Origin: Agromyces aureus
GTDB lineage: Bacteria; Actinomycetota; Actinomycetes; Actinomycetales; Microbacteriaceae
Direction of reading: 5' to 3'
Length of the DNA: 64,000 bases
Assembly (NCBI RefSeq): GCF_001660485.1
Contig: NZ_CP013979.1
Location: 558,001 to 622,000, forward strand
Position numbers and translations under genes: made by a program. Shown here piece by piece: positions 16,708 through 27,455 of the stretch. The notes beneath the pieces are model-generated. The model worked only from the letters and a program-made list of their open reading frames with translations, was not told the origin of the DNA and did no database searches. Position 1 is the first letter of the stretch. Each line of letters begins with the position of its first letter.

Positions 16708-18141
16708 TCATCGCTGCGCCGCCCACGCGAAGGTGCGCTCGACGTCGACCGCGCCGCCCGCCGCCGCGAAGTCGTCTCGCACGGCGGCCAGCAGGTCGGC
16801 GTCGGCCAGCACGGCGGCCAGCAGGTCGGCGTCGGCCAGCACGTCGGCGACGGTCGCCGCGAGGCCGTACGCGGCATCCGTCACCGCCTCGATCGACGCG
16901 GGGGAGCCCGCGTACTCGGCGAACTCGCGCGTGTGCAGCGCGATCTCGGGCGGCGCGATCGCGATGACCGGGTGGATGCCGGGCAGGCGCTGGCTGATGT
17001 TGCCGAAGTCGGTCGACGCGGCCTGCGCGCCCGGTGCATCGGCGGCGCGCAGCACCCTGCGGCCGCGCTCGGCCTGCGCGAGCGCCCACCGCTCGGCGAG
17101 CGGCCCGTTGTGGCGGATCGGCAGGCTGAACGGCTGAGGATCCCACGTGACCTCGACGCCCGTGCCGGTCGCGAGGGCGATGCCGTTGGCGATGTCGTCG
17201 ACGCGTGCCGAGAGCTCGCGCAGGGTCGGGATCTCGTGCGAGCGCACGTAGTACTCCAGCTCGGCGCGCTCGGGCACGACGTTCGGGCGGGCGCCGCCGT
17301 CGACGAAGACGCCGTGGATGCGGTCGCCCGGCGGCAGGTGCTGCCGCAGCAGGCCGACCGCCTGGTAGTTGAGGGCCGCCGCGTCGAGCGCGTTGCGGCC
17401 CTGGAACGGTGCGGCCGCGGCGTGCGCGGCGACCCCGTGATAGACGATGCGCACGATGCGCCGACCGATGAAGTCGGGGTCGGCGAGGTCGGCGCCGAAC
17501 GGGTGCGCCATGACGGCGATGTCGATGTCGTCGAACGCGCCGGCGCGGGCGAGCAGCTCCTTGCCGTTGCCGCCCTCCTCGGCGGGCGTGCCGATGAGCA
17601 GCACGCGGCCGGGCACGCTCGCGGGGTCCTGCCGCCTCGCCTCGGCGAGGGCGAGGAACGCGCCGACGGATGCCGCGGCGATGAGGTTGTGGCCGCAGGC
17701 ATGGCCGACCCCCGGCAGGGCGTCGTACTCGGCGAGGAGGGCGACGGTGGGGCTGGTGGGGGCGCCGTCGGTGTCGGGCGCGGCGGGCGCTGCGGGCAGC
17801 TCGGCGACGAACGCGGTCGGCAGGCCGAAGACGTCGAGCTCCGAGCGGATGCCGCGGGCCTCGAGCGTCTCGACGATGGCCGCCGCGCTCTTCACCTCGG
17901 CGAACCCGGGCTCGGCGAGCGCGAACAGGTGCGCCGACAGGCCGCCGAGCGTGGGCGCCAGCCCGTCGACGGCAGCCGCGAGGGCGGCGCGCAGCTCGGG
18001 CGGGGCGCCGACGTACGGCGACGAGATGGGCGGAGCCGCGCCCGCGAGGCGTTCGGCCTCGCGGGCGACGGCGTCCAGGTGCAGGGTGCTCGGCGTCGTG
18101 GGCCGGGCACCGATCCGCAGGCCGTGCGTCGCGGCGGTCAC
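16708..18141 (-). CDS. M20 family amidohydrolase (PM20D2/AbgB-like)
   Basis: A 477-residue metallo-amidohydrolase. Zinc-site phrases are LLAEYDALPGVGHACGHNL (GHACGH at 146-151) and GTPAEEGGNGKEL (EE at about 188-189), typical of the PM20D2/AbgB/amidohydrolase branch that removes N-acyl groups or splits dipeptides. The GTG at 18141 overlaps the stop of the upstream LLM gene (GTGA). Near the C-terminus a 30-bp unit is duplicated, repeating LADADLLAAV. In Bacillus S-conjugate pathways an M20 enzyme deacetylates the N-acetylcysteine product, matching this neighbourhood (inference). Confidence 0.85.
   Translation of the reverse strand: MTAATHGLRIGARPTTPSTLHLDAVAREAERLAGAAPPISSPYVGAPPELRAALAAAVDGLAPTLGGLSAHLFALAEPGFAEVKSAAAIVETLEARGIRSELDVFGLPTAFVAELPAAPAAPDTDGAPTSPTVALLAEYDALPGVGHACGHNLIAAASVGAFLALAEARRQDPASVPGRVLLIGTPAEEGGNGKELLARAGAFDDIDIAVMAHPFGADLADPDFIGRRIVRIVYHGVAAHAAAAPFQGRNALDAAALNYQAVGLLRQHLPPGDRIHGVFVDGGARPNVVPERAELEYYVRSHEIPTLRELSARVDDIANGIALATGTGVEVTWDPQPFSLPIRHNGPLAERWALAQAERGRRVLRAADAPGAQAASTDFGNISQRLPGIHPVIAIAPPEIALHTREFAEYAGSPASIEAVTDAAYGLAATVADVLADADLLAAVLADADLLAAVRDDFAAAGGAVDVERTFAWAAQR
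16781..16840. repeat. Perfect 30-bp tandem duplication inside the M20 gene
   Basis: Two identical adjacent 30-bp units (16781-16810 and 16811-16840) encode two copies of the decapeptide LADADLLAAV in frame. Perfect identity suggests a recent slippage event. The duplicated helix lies outside the metal site. Confidence 0.95.
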
Positions 18142-19526
18142 GCCCCGACCGCGGCACCCGCGAGCTCGGACACGGCCCGCTCGGCGGTCCGATCCTCGCC
18201 CCCGGCCGGCGCCGCCACGTCGCCCCACGCCGCGGCGAGCAGGCGGTACGACGCCACGCGCGCCTCGTGGTCGTGCGTGATCGTCGTCACGAGCAGTTCG
18301 TCGGCGCCCGTGGCGCGCTGCAACGTCTCGAGGTGCGCGACGACGGTCGCGGCCGAGCCGACGAAGCGGGTGTCGAGGCGATCCTGCACGGCGTCGAGCT
18401 CGATGCTCGACAGCTCGGCGTCGGGCGTCGCGTGCTCGGGCCGAGGGTAGGGCACGGCCCCCTGACCCTCGCGGATCGAGAGCACCCACTCCGCGTAGCC
18501 GCGAGCGAGGCGCTGGGCCTCGGCATCCGTCTCGGCGACGACCACGTCGACCGACACGATCGTGTGCGGTGCCTCGAGCTCGGCCGACGGAAAGAAGTGC
18601 GCCCGGTACTCGGCGACGGCCGCGAGCACGCCGCTCGGGGCGACGTGGTAGTTCGCGCCGAACCGCAGGCCGAGGCGACCGGCCAGGCGCGCGCTCTCGC
18701 CCGCGCTGGAGCCGTGCACCCAGAGCTCGACGGGGGTGCCCGTCGCGGGCTGCGCCTGCACGGTCACGCCGTCGGGTCGGCTGTCGTCGGCGAAGCGCAC
18801 GGGCCCGGCGAAGAAGGCGCGCAGGGCGTCGACGTCGTCGGCGAAGCGGTCGGCATCACCCACCGTGCGCCCGAGCAGCCGCGCCTGGAGCGCGAACCGC
18901 GCGCGGTCGAACCGGAACGGGCGCTGCGGCGGAATCACGAGCCCATCGATCACCTCGTTCGGCGCGGGCGGTGCGGGCTCGGCCGGAGCCTCGTCTGCGA
19001 CCGGGACCGCGGGCAGGGGTGGGGCCGCGGGTACGGCATCCGGATGTCCCTGGCCGCCGTCGGCGACCGGCGCGTGCGCCTTGGCCGGCGGGAGTCCGCT
19101 GCGGCCGAGGCCCAGGTCGACGCGGTCGGGCCAGAGCGCCGCGACCGTGCCGAACGCCTCGGCGACCTGGATCGGCTCGTAATTGCCGAGGATCGTCGCC
19201 GCGGTGCCGACGCGGATGCGCTCGGTCGACGCCGCGACGATGCCGAGGAACGTGTGCGGCGCGGCGCCCGCGACGCCCGGGTTGAGATGGTGCTCGGCGA
19301 GCCAGTAGCGCGCGTAGCCCGCGGCCTCGGCCTGTCGGGCGAGGTCGATCGAGCGGTGCAGCGCCTCGCCGGCAGTCGAGCCCTCGGCGATCGGCACGAG
19401 ATCGAGCACGGCGAGGGGCACGCGGCGGGCGGGGGTGGCGGGCGTGTTGCCCGTGGCGCTGGTCTCGAGACGCTGCGCTCCTCGACCGGCGGCGGTGGCG
19501 GCGGCGTCACGCGGCTCAGCCGACAC
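18138..19526 (-). CDS. LLM class flavin-dependent oxidoreductase with repeat-derived N-terminus
   Basis: A 462-residue luciferase-like protein. The domain starts at about residue 36 (VPLAVLDLVPIAEGSTAGEALHRS is the usual MsnO8-type opening), followed by YWLAEHHLNPGVAG and the flavin-barrel phrases STERIRVGTAATILGNYEPIQVAEAF. An Ala/Pro-rich insert interrupts it at about 170-210. The GTG start is well supported: GGAGGAGG lies just upstream and the codon overlaps the NtaA-type gene's end by 11 bp. The first 35 residues are unusual because they include GRGAQRLETSATG, the translation of a genomic REP element (see 19453-19490). FMNH2-dependent oxygenation of an operon substrate is expected. Confidence 0.8.
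   Translation of the reverse strand: MSAEPRDAAATAAGRGAQRLETSATGNTPATPARRVPLAVLDLVPIAEGSTAGEALHRSIDLARQAEAAGYARYWLAEHHLNPGVAGAAPHTFLGIVAASTERIRVGTAATILGNYEPIQVAEAFGTVAALWPDRVDLGLGRSGLPPAKAHAPVADGGQGHPDAVPAAPPLPAVPVADEAPAEPAPPAPNEVIDGLVIPPQRPFRFDRARFALQARLLGRTVGDADRFADDVDALRAFFAGPVRFADDSRPDGVTVQAQPATGTPVELWVHGSSAGESARLAGRLGLRFGANYHVAPSGVLAAVAEYRAHFFPSAELEAPHTIVSVDVVVAETDAEAQRLARGYAEWVLSIREGQGAVPYPRPEHATPDAELSSIELDAVQDRLDTRFVGSAATVVAHLETLQRATGADELLVTTITHDHEARVASYRLLAAAWGDVAAPAGGEDRTAERAVSELAGAAVGA
19453..19490. repeat. REP-like element inside a coding N-terminus
   Basis: GTGGCGCTGGTCTCGAGACG followed by CTGCGCTC and CTCGACCGGC matches the intergenic repeats at 32283-32454 except one base, but here lies in frame within the first 35 codons of the LLM gene. 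Confidence 0.8.
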
Positions 19527-20931
19527 GACGCACCTCCTCCTCGGCGTCGCGCACGGCCGCCACGCGGGCGCCGGGCTCGGGCAGCTCGAGGTTCTGCCGC
19601 AGCGTCGCGCCGGGCTCGTACTCGGTGCGGTACACGCCGCGCTCCTGCAGCTCGGGCACGACCCGGTCGACGAAGGCGTCGAGGCCGTGCGGCGAGGTCG
19701 TGCCGACGACGACGAAGCCGTCGGTCGCGCGCTCCTGCACGTACCGGTCGAGCTCGGAGGCGACGTGCGACGGCGTGCCGATGAACGACTGGCGCCCGGC
19801 GACCTTGATCACGAGCTCGCGGATCGAGAGCCCCTCGGCCTCGGACTGCGCGCGCCAGGCCTGCGCGATCTGCACGGCGTTCGGGAAGCGCGGCGCCCAG
19901 CCCTTCGTGATCTTGCCCGAGACGGTGTCGGCGGGGCCCTCGCCCGGATCGAACGCGGGCAGCGGGCCGTCGGCGTCGTACGAGGTGAGGTCGGTGCCCC
20001 AGAGCTGCTCGAGCACCGTGATCGCGTTGCGCCGCGTCACCTGGGCGAGCGAGACCTCGCGGGCGACCTCTTCGGCCTCGGCCTGCGTGTCGCCGATCGC
20101 GAACGTGACGGCGGGCAGGATCTTCAGCGAGTCCTCGGTGCGGCCCCAGCCGGCGAGGCGGCCCTTGACGTCGGCGTAGAACGTGCGCGCCTCGTCGAAG
20201 GCGCTGTGCCGGGAGAAGATCACCTCGGCGTGCTCCGATGCGAAGTCACGGCCGTCGGCCGAGTCGCCGGCCTGCACGATGACGGGGTAGCGCTGCGGGC
20301 TCGCCGGGGTCGCGAAGCGGCCGCGCACGTCGAACTGCGCGCCGCGGTGCGCGAACGCCCCGGCGTCGGCGGCGTCTTCGGCGAGGAACCGCCCGGTGGC
20401 GCGGTCGGCGACGATCGCGTCGGCCGTCCAGCTGTCCCAGAGCTCCTTCGCGAGGCTCACGAACTCGTTGGCGCGGTGGTAGCGGTCGCCGTGGTCGAGG
20501 AACCCGCCGCGGCGGAAGTTCGCGCCGTGGAACGCGTCGGAGCTCGTCACGACGTTCCAGCCGGCGCGGCCCCCGGAGAGGTGGTCGAGCGTCGAGAGCT
20601 GCCTGGCGAGCTCGTACGGCTCGTTGAACGTGGCGTTCAGCGTGCCGACGAGTCCGATGTGCTCGGTCACCGCAGCGAGCGCGGTGAGCACGGCGAGCGT
20701 GTTCGGGCGGCCGACGACGTCGAGCTCGTGCAGCTGTCCCTTGTGCTCGCGCAGGCGCAGGCCCTCGGCGAGGAACACGTAGTCGAAGCGGCCGCGCTCG
20801 GCCGTGCGGCCGAAGTGCTCGAAGGCCGAGAAGTCGATCTGGCTGCGGTGCAGCGGGTCGGCCCAGAGGGTCGTGTTGTTCACGCCCGGGAAGTGGGCGG
20901 CCAGGTGCACCTGGCGCTTGGCGTCGGCCAT
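19516..20931 (-). CDS. NtaA/SnaA/DszA-type FMN-dependent monooxygenase
   Basis: A 471-residue member of the nitrilotriacetate/pristinamycin/dibenzothiophene-sulfone monooxygenase branch of the luciferase family. Diagnostic phrases are HFPGVNNTTLWADP, STLDHLSGGRAGWNVVTSSD and RGGFLDHGDRYHRANEFV. These two-component enzymes take FMNH2 from a separate reductase and cleave C-N or C-S bonds. It overlaps LLM genes at both ends (1 bp TGATG upstream, 11 bp downstream), so three flavin monooxygenases are translated as a block. Confidence 0.85.
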   Translation of the reverse strand: MADAKRQVHLAAHFPGVNNTTLWADPLHRSQIDFSAFEHFGRTAERGRFDYVFLAEGLRLREHKGQLHELDVVGRPNTLAVLTALAAVTEHIGLVGTLNATFNEPYELARQLSTLDHLSGGRAGWNVVTSSDAFHGANFRRGGFLDHGDRYHRANEFVSLAKELWDSWTADAIVADRATGRFLAEDAADAGAFAHRGAQFDVRGRFATPASPQRYPVIVQAGDSADGRDFASEHAEVIFSRHSAFDEARTFYADVKGRLAGWGRTEDSLKILPAVTFAIGDTQAEAEEVAREVSLAQVTRRNAITVLEQLWGTDLTSYDADGPLPAFDPGEGPADTVSGKITKGWAPRFPNAVQIAQAWRAQSEAEGLSIRELVIKVAGRQSFIGTPSHVASELDRYVQERATDGFVVVGTTSPHGLDAFVDRVVPELQERGVYRTEYEPGATLRQNLELPEPGARVAAVRDAEEEVRRVG

Positions 20932-22151
20932 CAGGCGGCCTCCCCGTTCTGTCGTGCGGCGCCGGCGGCGGCAGCCGCGGCGGTGTACCGGTTCTCGGGC
21001 AGCTCGAAGCCGAGCCGCTCGCGCAGGGTCGTGCCCGCGGCATCCGATCGCCCGAGTGCGGGCAGCACCCAGTCGGCCAGCTGCTCGAGGTCGCGCGGCA
21101 GGCGGGCGGGGCGGATGCGCACGCCGTCGTACCCGAGGGCGGTCCAGGCGTCGATGCGCTCGAGGAGCTGCTCGGGCGTGCCGGTGAAGATCAGGGCGTC
21201 GGATGTCAGTGGCGAGCCGTTCTGCTCGTCGAGCCGTTCGAGCGCGGCGCGTGCGGCGGCCGGCGTCGACTCGAGCACGACGACGACCTCGGCGAGCACC
21301 GAGAGCGGACGACCGGTGCGACCCGTGCGCACCTCGGCGTCGCGCACCTCGCCGAGGATCGACACCGACTGGGCCTCGTCGAGCGGCGTGATGAACACGA
21401 GGTCGGCGCTCGTCGCGGCGAGCTCGTAGGGGATCGTCTGGTGCCCGAGCACGGCGACGAGGGGCTGGCCCTGCGGCGAGCGCGGCACGATCGAGGCGCC
21501 CGCGATCGAGAAGTGCTCGCCCTCGTACTCGGCGCCGTGGATGCGCTCGCGGTCGATGAAGCGGCCGGTCGAGGCGTCGCGGATGATCGCGTCGGCCTCC
21601 CAGCTGTCCCAGAGGCGGCGCACCACCTCGACGACCTCGCGGGCCTCATCGAGCCCGGCGCGGATCTGCTCGGAGTCGCCGGCGAGCAGCGCCTCGATGT
21701 CGACGTTCGGCACCGTGCGCCGGCCGAAGTGGGCCGCCTCATGCGGCGAACCAGAGATCTGGGCGCGCCATCCGGCACGGCCGCGGCTCGCGATGTCGAG
21801 GGTCTGCAGCCCGGTCGCGACGTGGAAGGGTTCGGTGTGCGTCGTCGTCACGGTCGGCACGAGGCCGATGCGCTGGGTCACGGGGGCGACGAACGAGGCG
21901 ATGAGCAGGGCGTCGAGACGGCCGCGCACCTGGTCGGTGCGCTCGTCGGTCGACCACAGCGTCGAGGACTGCAGGCCGAGCGCGTCCTCGAAGGTGACGA
22001 GGTCGACGTCGGCGCGCTCGGCGAACTGCGCGAGGTCGCGCCAGTACCGGGCGGTGAAGAGTTCGGCCGGTCGGGCCGACGGGTCGCGCCAGGCGGCGGG
22101 GTGCCAGCCGGCCCCGTCGAGGGCGACGGCGATGGTGGGTCGTCGAGTCAT
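20931..22151 (-). CDS. LLM class flavin-dependent monooxygenase, first gene of minus operon
   Basis: A 406-residue luciferase-like protein (TRRPTIAVALDGAGWHPAAW; FVAPVTQRIGLVPTVTTTHTEPF; QTLDIASRGRAGWRAQIS). The frame opens with GTG at 22160, but ATG 22151 is preferred because GGAAGGTG ends about 6 nt before it and contains that GTG. It heads the nine-gene minus-strand operon running to 10828 and diverges from another LLM gene starting at 22379. The substrate is unknown. Confidence 0.85.
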   Translation of the reverse strand: MTRRPTIAVALDGAGWHPAAWRDPSARPAELFTARYWRDLAQFAERADVDLVTFEDALGLQSSTLWSTDERTDQVRGRLDALLIASFVAPVTQRIGLVPTVTTTHTEPFHVATGLQTLDIASRGRAGWRAQISGSPHEAAHFGRRTVPNVDIEALLAGDSEQIRAGLDEAREVVEVVRRLWDSWEADAIIRDASTGRFIDRERIHGAEYEGEHFSIAGASIVPRSPQGQPLVAVLGHQTIPYELAATSADLVFITPLDEAQSVSILGEVRDAEVRTGRTGRPLSVLAEVVVVLESTPAAARAALERLDEQNGSPLTSDALIFTGTPEQLLERIDAWTALGYDGVRIRPARLPRDLEQLADWVLPALGRSDAAGTTLRERLGFELPENRYTAAAAAAGAARQNGEAA

Positions 22152-22215
22152 GCGATTCACCTTCCGCGCGACCCGGCACAGCCCGCAAGGCGGTGCGTCA
22201 CGGGGTGAAGTCGAA

Positions 22216-22257
22216 GGTCATACGGCTTCATCGGATGCCGCGGCGACGGGTCATACG
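22216..22257. promoter_or_regulatory. Direct repeats GGTCATACG in divergent promoter region
   Basis: GGTCATACG occurs at 22216-22224 and again at 22249-22257, a 33-bp period (about three helical turns), in the only gap between the two divergent monooxygenase operons. This spacing would place two regulator protomers on one face of the DNA. The binding protein is unknown. Confidence 0.35.
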
Positions 22258-22344
22258 CGGTCACAACCGGCGGGCGGCCCACCGTCACGATCCGTCGCGC
22301 GGCGACACCCGACGCCACCTTCGGTCACGCTTCGCGACACGGCT

Positions 22345-22372
22345 TTGCGGTGCCCGTGGAGCAGGCGACAGT
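22345..22372 (+). promoter_or_regulatory. Candidate promoter TTGCGG-N16-GACAGT
   Basis: TTGCGG at 22345-22350 and GACAGT at 22367-22372 are 16 bp apart. Six nt separate the -10 from the ATG at 22379, which has no ribosome binding site, consistent with a leaderless mRNA. Confidence 0.4.
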
Positions 22373-22378
22373 GGCGGC

Positions 22379-23503
22379 ATGACCACCCTTTCGACCATCG
22401 CGTTCCTGACCCCCGGCAACTACGACGACGCCCGCCCCGAGCAGGGCCTCGAGGACACCCTCGCCCTGTTCGAGCACGGCGAGCGCCTGGGGTACGACGG
22501 AGCCTGGGTGCGTCAGCGGCACCTCGAGCACGGGGTGTCGTCGGCGCCCGTGTTCCTCGCCGCGGCCTCGCAGCGCACGAGCCGCATCCGGCTCGGCATC
22601 GGCGTGATCCCGATCGGCTACGAGAGCCCGTTCCGGCTCGCCGAGGACCTCTCGACGGCCGACGTGCTCTCGGGTGGCCGGCTCGAGGTCGGCGTGAGCG
22701 CGGGCCGCCCGCCGCATGTCGAGCTCATCGGCGAGCGCGTGTTCGACGGCGACTGGAGCGAGCAGGACTTCTCGCACGCCAGGGTCGATCGGCTGCTCGA
22801 GAACCTCTCGGGCGAGTTCCTCGGCGACGCCGACACGGTCATCCACTCACCGGGCAACGTGCAGCGGCCGCGCCTGCAGCCCTACGCCGCCGGGCTGCGC
22901 GACCGGATCTGGATCGGCGCGGGCTCGGCCCGGTCGGCCGAGTGGGCCGCCGAACGCGGACTCGGCCTCCTGACCGGCAACATCGTCTCGGGCGGACCGG
23001 TCGTCGAGGGCGGGCCGGCCGCGTTCGCCGCGACGCAGGCCGACGTGCTCGCCCGCTACCGCGACGCGTACCGGGGCGCCGGCTCGCCGCGCGTCGCGCT
23101 CGGCCGGGTCATCGTGCCGACCGACGGCGCCGACCGCGCCACCCGCGCGAGGTACTCCGAGTACCGCGCGAGCCGCGTGGAGCGCACGGGCATCGCGCAC
23201 GGCGAACGCCTCACCCAGTTCGCGCCCGACCTCGTCGGCACGGCCGAGGAGATCCTCGAGCAGCTCGCCGCCGACCCCGTGGTCTCCGCCGCGACCGACC
23301 TGCGGCTCGAGCTGCCCTACGAGTTCTCGGTCGACGACTACCGCCAGATCCTCGACGACGTCGCCCGGCTCATCGCGCCCGAGCTGGGCTGGGCGGGTGG
23401 CGCGGGTGCGGTCGGTGCGCAGACGGAGACGGTGACGGATGCCGCAGCGCGCGCCGCGGCATCCGGTGCCGTCGTTGCCGATGCGAGCACGGAGGCCGCC
23501 TGA
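22379..23503 (+). CDS. LLM flavin-dependent monooxygenase coupled to peptide ABC transporter
   Basis: A 374-residue luciferase-like protein (MTTLSTIAFLTPGNYDD; SQRTSRIRLGIGVIPIGYESPFRLAEDLSTAD; LSGGRLEVGVSAGRPPH). It resembles putative FMN-dependent monooxygenases found next to Opp/Dpp transporters. The C-terminal 35 residues are Ala-rich and contain a GGATGCCGC...GCGGCATCC pair. Its stop overlaps the permease start by one base (TGATG). It heads the plus-strand operon that pairs uptake of an oligopeptide-like substrate with its oxygenation. Confidence 0.85.
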   Translation: MTTLSTIAFLTPGNYDDARPEQGLEDTLALFEHGERLGYDGAWVRQRHLEHGVSSAPVFLAAASQRTSRIRLGIGVIPIGYESPFRLAEDLSTADVLSGGRLEVGVSAGRPPHVELIGERVFDGDWSEQDFSHARVDRLLENLSGEFLGDADTVIHSPGNVQRPRLQPYAAGLRDRIWIGAGSARSAEWAAERGLGLLTGNIVSGGPVVEGGPAAFAATQADVLARYRDAYRGAGSPRVALGRVIVPTDGADRATRARYSEYRASRVERTGIAHGERLTQFAPDLVGTAEEILEQLAADPVVSAATDLRLELPYEFSVDDYRQILDDVARLIAPELGWAGGAGAVGAQTETVTDAAARAAASGAVVADASTEAA

Positions 23504-24609
23504 TGTTCAGGTACGTGCTGCTGCGGCTGCTGCAGGCCGTCGGCGTGCTGTGGGCCGCGTACACGGTGTCGTTCCTCGTGCTCTACGCGCTGCCCGGCGA
23601 CCCCGTGACCCTGCTGGCCGGCGCGGATGCGACCGACATCACGCCTGCGCAGCTCGACGCCCTGCGCGCGGAGCTTGGCCTCGACCGCCCCCTCATCGTG
23701 CAGTACCTCGACCAGCTCGCCGCCGTGCTGCGCGGCGACCTCGGCACCTCGATCGTCACCGGCCGACCGGTGACCGAGATCATCGGCGAGGCGCTGCCGC
23801 CGACCATCGCGATCGCGTCGTTCGCCCTCGTGATCGCAGTCGTCGCGGGCGTCGGGATCTCGATCGCCGCCAACTACACGCGGCACCGGTGGCTGGCCGA
23901 CGTGCTGCTCGGCCTCCCGCCGCTCGGCGTCGCCGTGCCCGCGTTCTGGTTCGGGCTCATGCTCATCCAGTGGTTCTCGTTCACGGTGCCGATCTTCCCG
24001 GCCGTGGGCGACCGCGGCTTCATCTCGCTCGTGCTGCCGGCGATCACGCTCGCCCTGCCGACGGGCGCCACGATCGCGCAGCTGCTCTCGAAGAGCCTCT
24101 CGAACACGCTCCGCGAGCCCTACGTCGACACGGCGTGGGCGAAGGGCGCCAGCCGCGCCCGCGTGCACCTCGGCCACGCGCTGAAGAACGCGGCGCTGCC
24201 CGCCCTCACCGTGACGGGCCTCATCGTCGGCCAACTGCTCTCGGGCACGGTCGTGACCGAGACCGTGTTCTCGCGGCCCGGCATCGGGCGCGTCACCGCG
24301 GGCGCCGTGCAGCAGCAGGACGTGCCGGTCGTGCAGGGCGTCGTGCTCGTCGCCGCGATCGCGTTCGTGCTCGCCAACCTCGCCGTCGACCTCGTGGCGC
24401 CGCTGCTCGATCCGCGCATCGTCACCGGCGCGCGGTCGCCGCGTCGCGGTGCCGGGGAGCGTGCTGCTCGGGCCGCTGCCGGGCCGGCCGCCGCCCGGCC
24501 GGCCGCCGCCCGGCCCGCCGCCGCACCGGCATCCGGCGCACGACCCGCGCCCGCGGCATCCGCCACCGCCGTCTCGGCCGCCGCAACGACCCAGGGGGAG
24601 CCCGCATGA
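23503..24609 (+). CDS. Peptide-type ABC transporter permease (DppB/OppB family)
   Basis: A 368-residue inner-membrane protein with six TM segments. The N-terminus MFRYVLLRLLQAVGVLWAAY and LPGDPV are typical of DppB. The EAA loop lies around DTAWAKGASRARVHLGHALKNAALP. The C-terminal 50 residues are an unusual Ala/Pro/Arg low-complexity tail encoded by repeated GGCCGCCGCCC units, absent from ordinary DppB proteins. It forms the channel with the next gene product. Confidence 0.9.
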   Translation: MFRYVLLRLLQAVGVLWAAYTVSFLVLYALPGDPVTLLAGADATDITPAQLDALRAELGLDRPLIVQYLDQLAAVLRGDLGTSIVTGRPVTEIIGEALPPTIAIASFALVIAVVAGVGISIAANYTRHRWLADVLLGLPPLGVAVPAFWFGLMLIQWFSFTVPIFPAVGDRGFISLVLPAITLALPTGATIAQLLSKSLSNTLREPYVDTAWAKGASRARVHLGHALKNAALPALTVTGLIVGQLLSGTVVTETVFSRPGIGRVTAGAVQQQDVPVVQGVVLVAAIAFVLANLAVDLVAPLLDPRIVTGARSPRRGAGERAARAAAGPAAARPAAARPAAAPASGARPAPAASATAVSAAATTQGEPA

Positions 24610-25549
24610 GCGACACGACCGCCCTCGTGCCCGAACGGCACGAGCAGTCCGAGGACGTCTTCGCGGCGACCGCCGACGCACGCTTCGCCGACGCGGTGCG
24701 CAGCCGCTCGGCCGACGCAGCTCTCAGGGCCGGTCGCGGCATCGGACGCGTGCTCGCCCGGCCCACCCTGCTCATCGCGATCGTGTGGCTCGCGCTCGTC
24801 GTGATCGCCGCGATCGCGCCCTGGATCCTCGCGCCCGGCGACCCCCTCGATGGCGTGCCGGCCGATCGACTGCAGGGCCCGTCGGCCGCGCACTGGTTCG
24901 GCACCGACCAGCTCGGCCGCGACCTCTACACGCGCGTCGTGCACGGCACGGCGCTCACCCTCACGGCCGCGGGCATCGCAGTCGCCGTCGGCCTCGTGGT
25001 CGGCACCCTGCTCGGCCTGCTCGCGGGCTTCATCGGCCGGTTCGTCGACGAGGCCGTCATGCGCCTGGCCGACGTGCTGCTCGCGATCCCCGCGCTGCTG
25101 CTCTCGCTCGCGATCATCACCGCGCTCGGCTTCGGCACGATCAACGTCGCCGTCGCGGTCGGCTTCGCGAGCATCGCGACCGTCTCGCGCATCTCGCGCT
25201 CCGAGGTGCTGCGGGTGCGCAGCTCGGTCTACATCGATGCGGCCAGGGCATCGGGCGACCGTTGGGGCCGCGTGCTGTTCCGCCACGTGCTGCCGAACTC
25301 GGCCGGGCCCGTGCTCGTGCTCGCGGTGCTCGAGTTCGCCGGGGCGATCCTCGCGGTCTCCGCGCTGAGCTTCCTCGGCTACGGCGCCCCGCCGCCCGCG
25401 CCCGAGTGGGGCTCGCTCGTCTCGGGCGGGCGCGACTTCCTGCGGAACGCCTGGTGGCTCACGACCTTCCCGGGCCTCGTGATCGCCGCCACCGTGCTCG
25501 CCGCCAACCGGCTCTCGCGAGCCCTCGACACCGAAGGGAGGCGCACGCG

Positions 25550-25553
<4 letters not shown>
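24606..25553 (+). CDS. Peptide-type ABC transporter permease (DppC/OppC family)
   Basis: A 315-residue permease with a long cytoplasmic N-terminus (about 55 residues), then the OppC N-terminal TM and the phrase HWFGTDQLGRDLYTRVVHG, followed by five TM segments. The EAA loop is IDAARASGDRWGRVLFRHVLPN. It overlaps the DppB-like gene by ATGA and the ATPase gene by ATGA. Confidence 0.9.
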
Positions 25554-27316
<1,763 letters not shown>

Positions 27317-27321
27317 CGCCC

Positions 27322-27369
27322 GCCCGCGGCATCCGTCACCGGATCACGAACCGCAGCCCGCGGCATCCG
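27322..27369. repeat. Paired direct GCCCGCGGCATCCG copies
   Basis: Two identical 14-bp copies (27322-27335 and 27356-27369) just after the ATPase gene stop. Both are members of the genome-wide GCGGCATCC word family. The following 85 bp before the next gene are A/C-rich and nearly lack G on the coding strand. Confidence 0.7.
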
Positions 27370-27455
27370 GAACCCGAACCACCTGAACCCGCACCACAGA
27401 CCACCAGACCACCCGCACCACCTGACCAGCACACCGAACACACCAGGAGAAGCAC

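Noticed and set aside
16789..16848. Possible CRISPR-like direct repeat
   Set aside because: The two units are adjacent without spacers and encode an in-frame duplicated helix.
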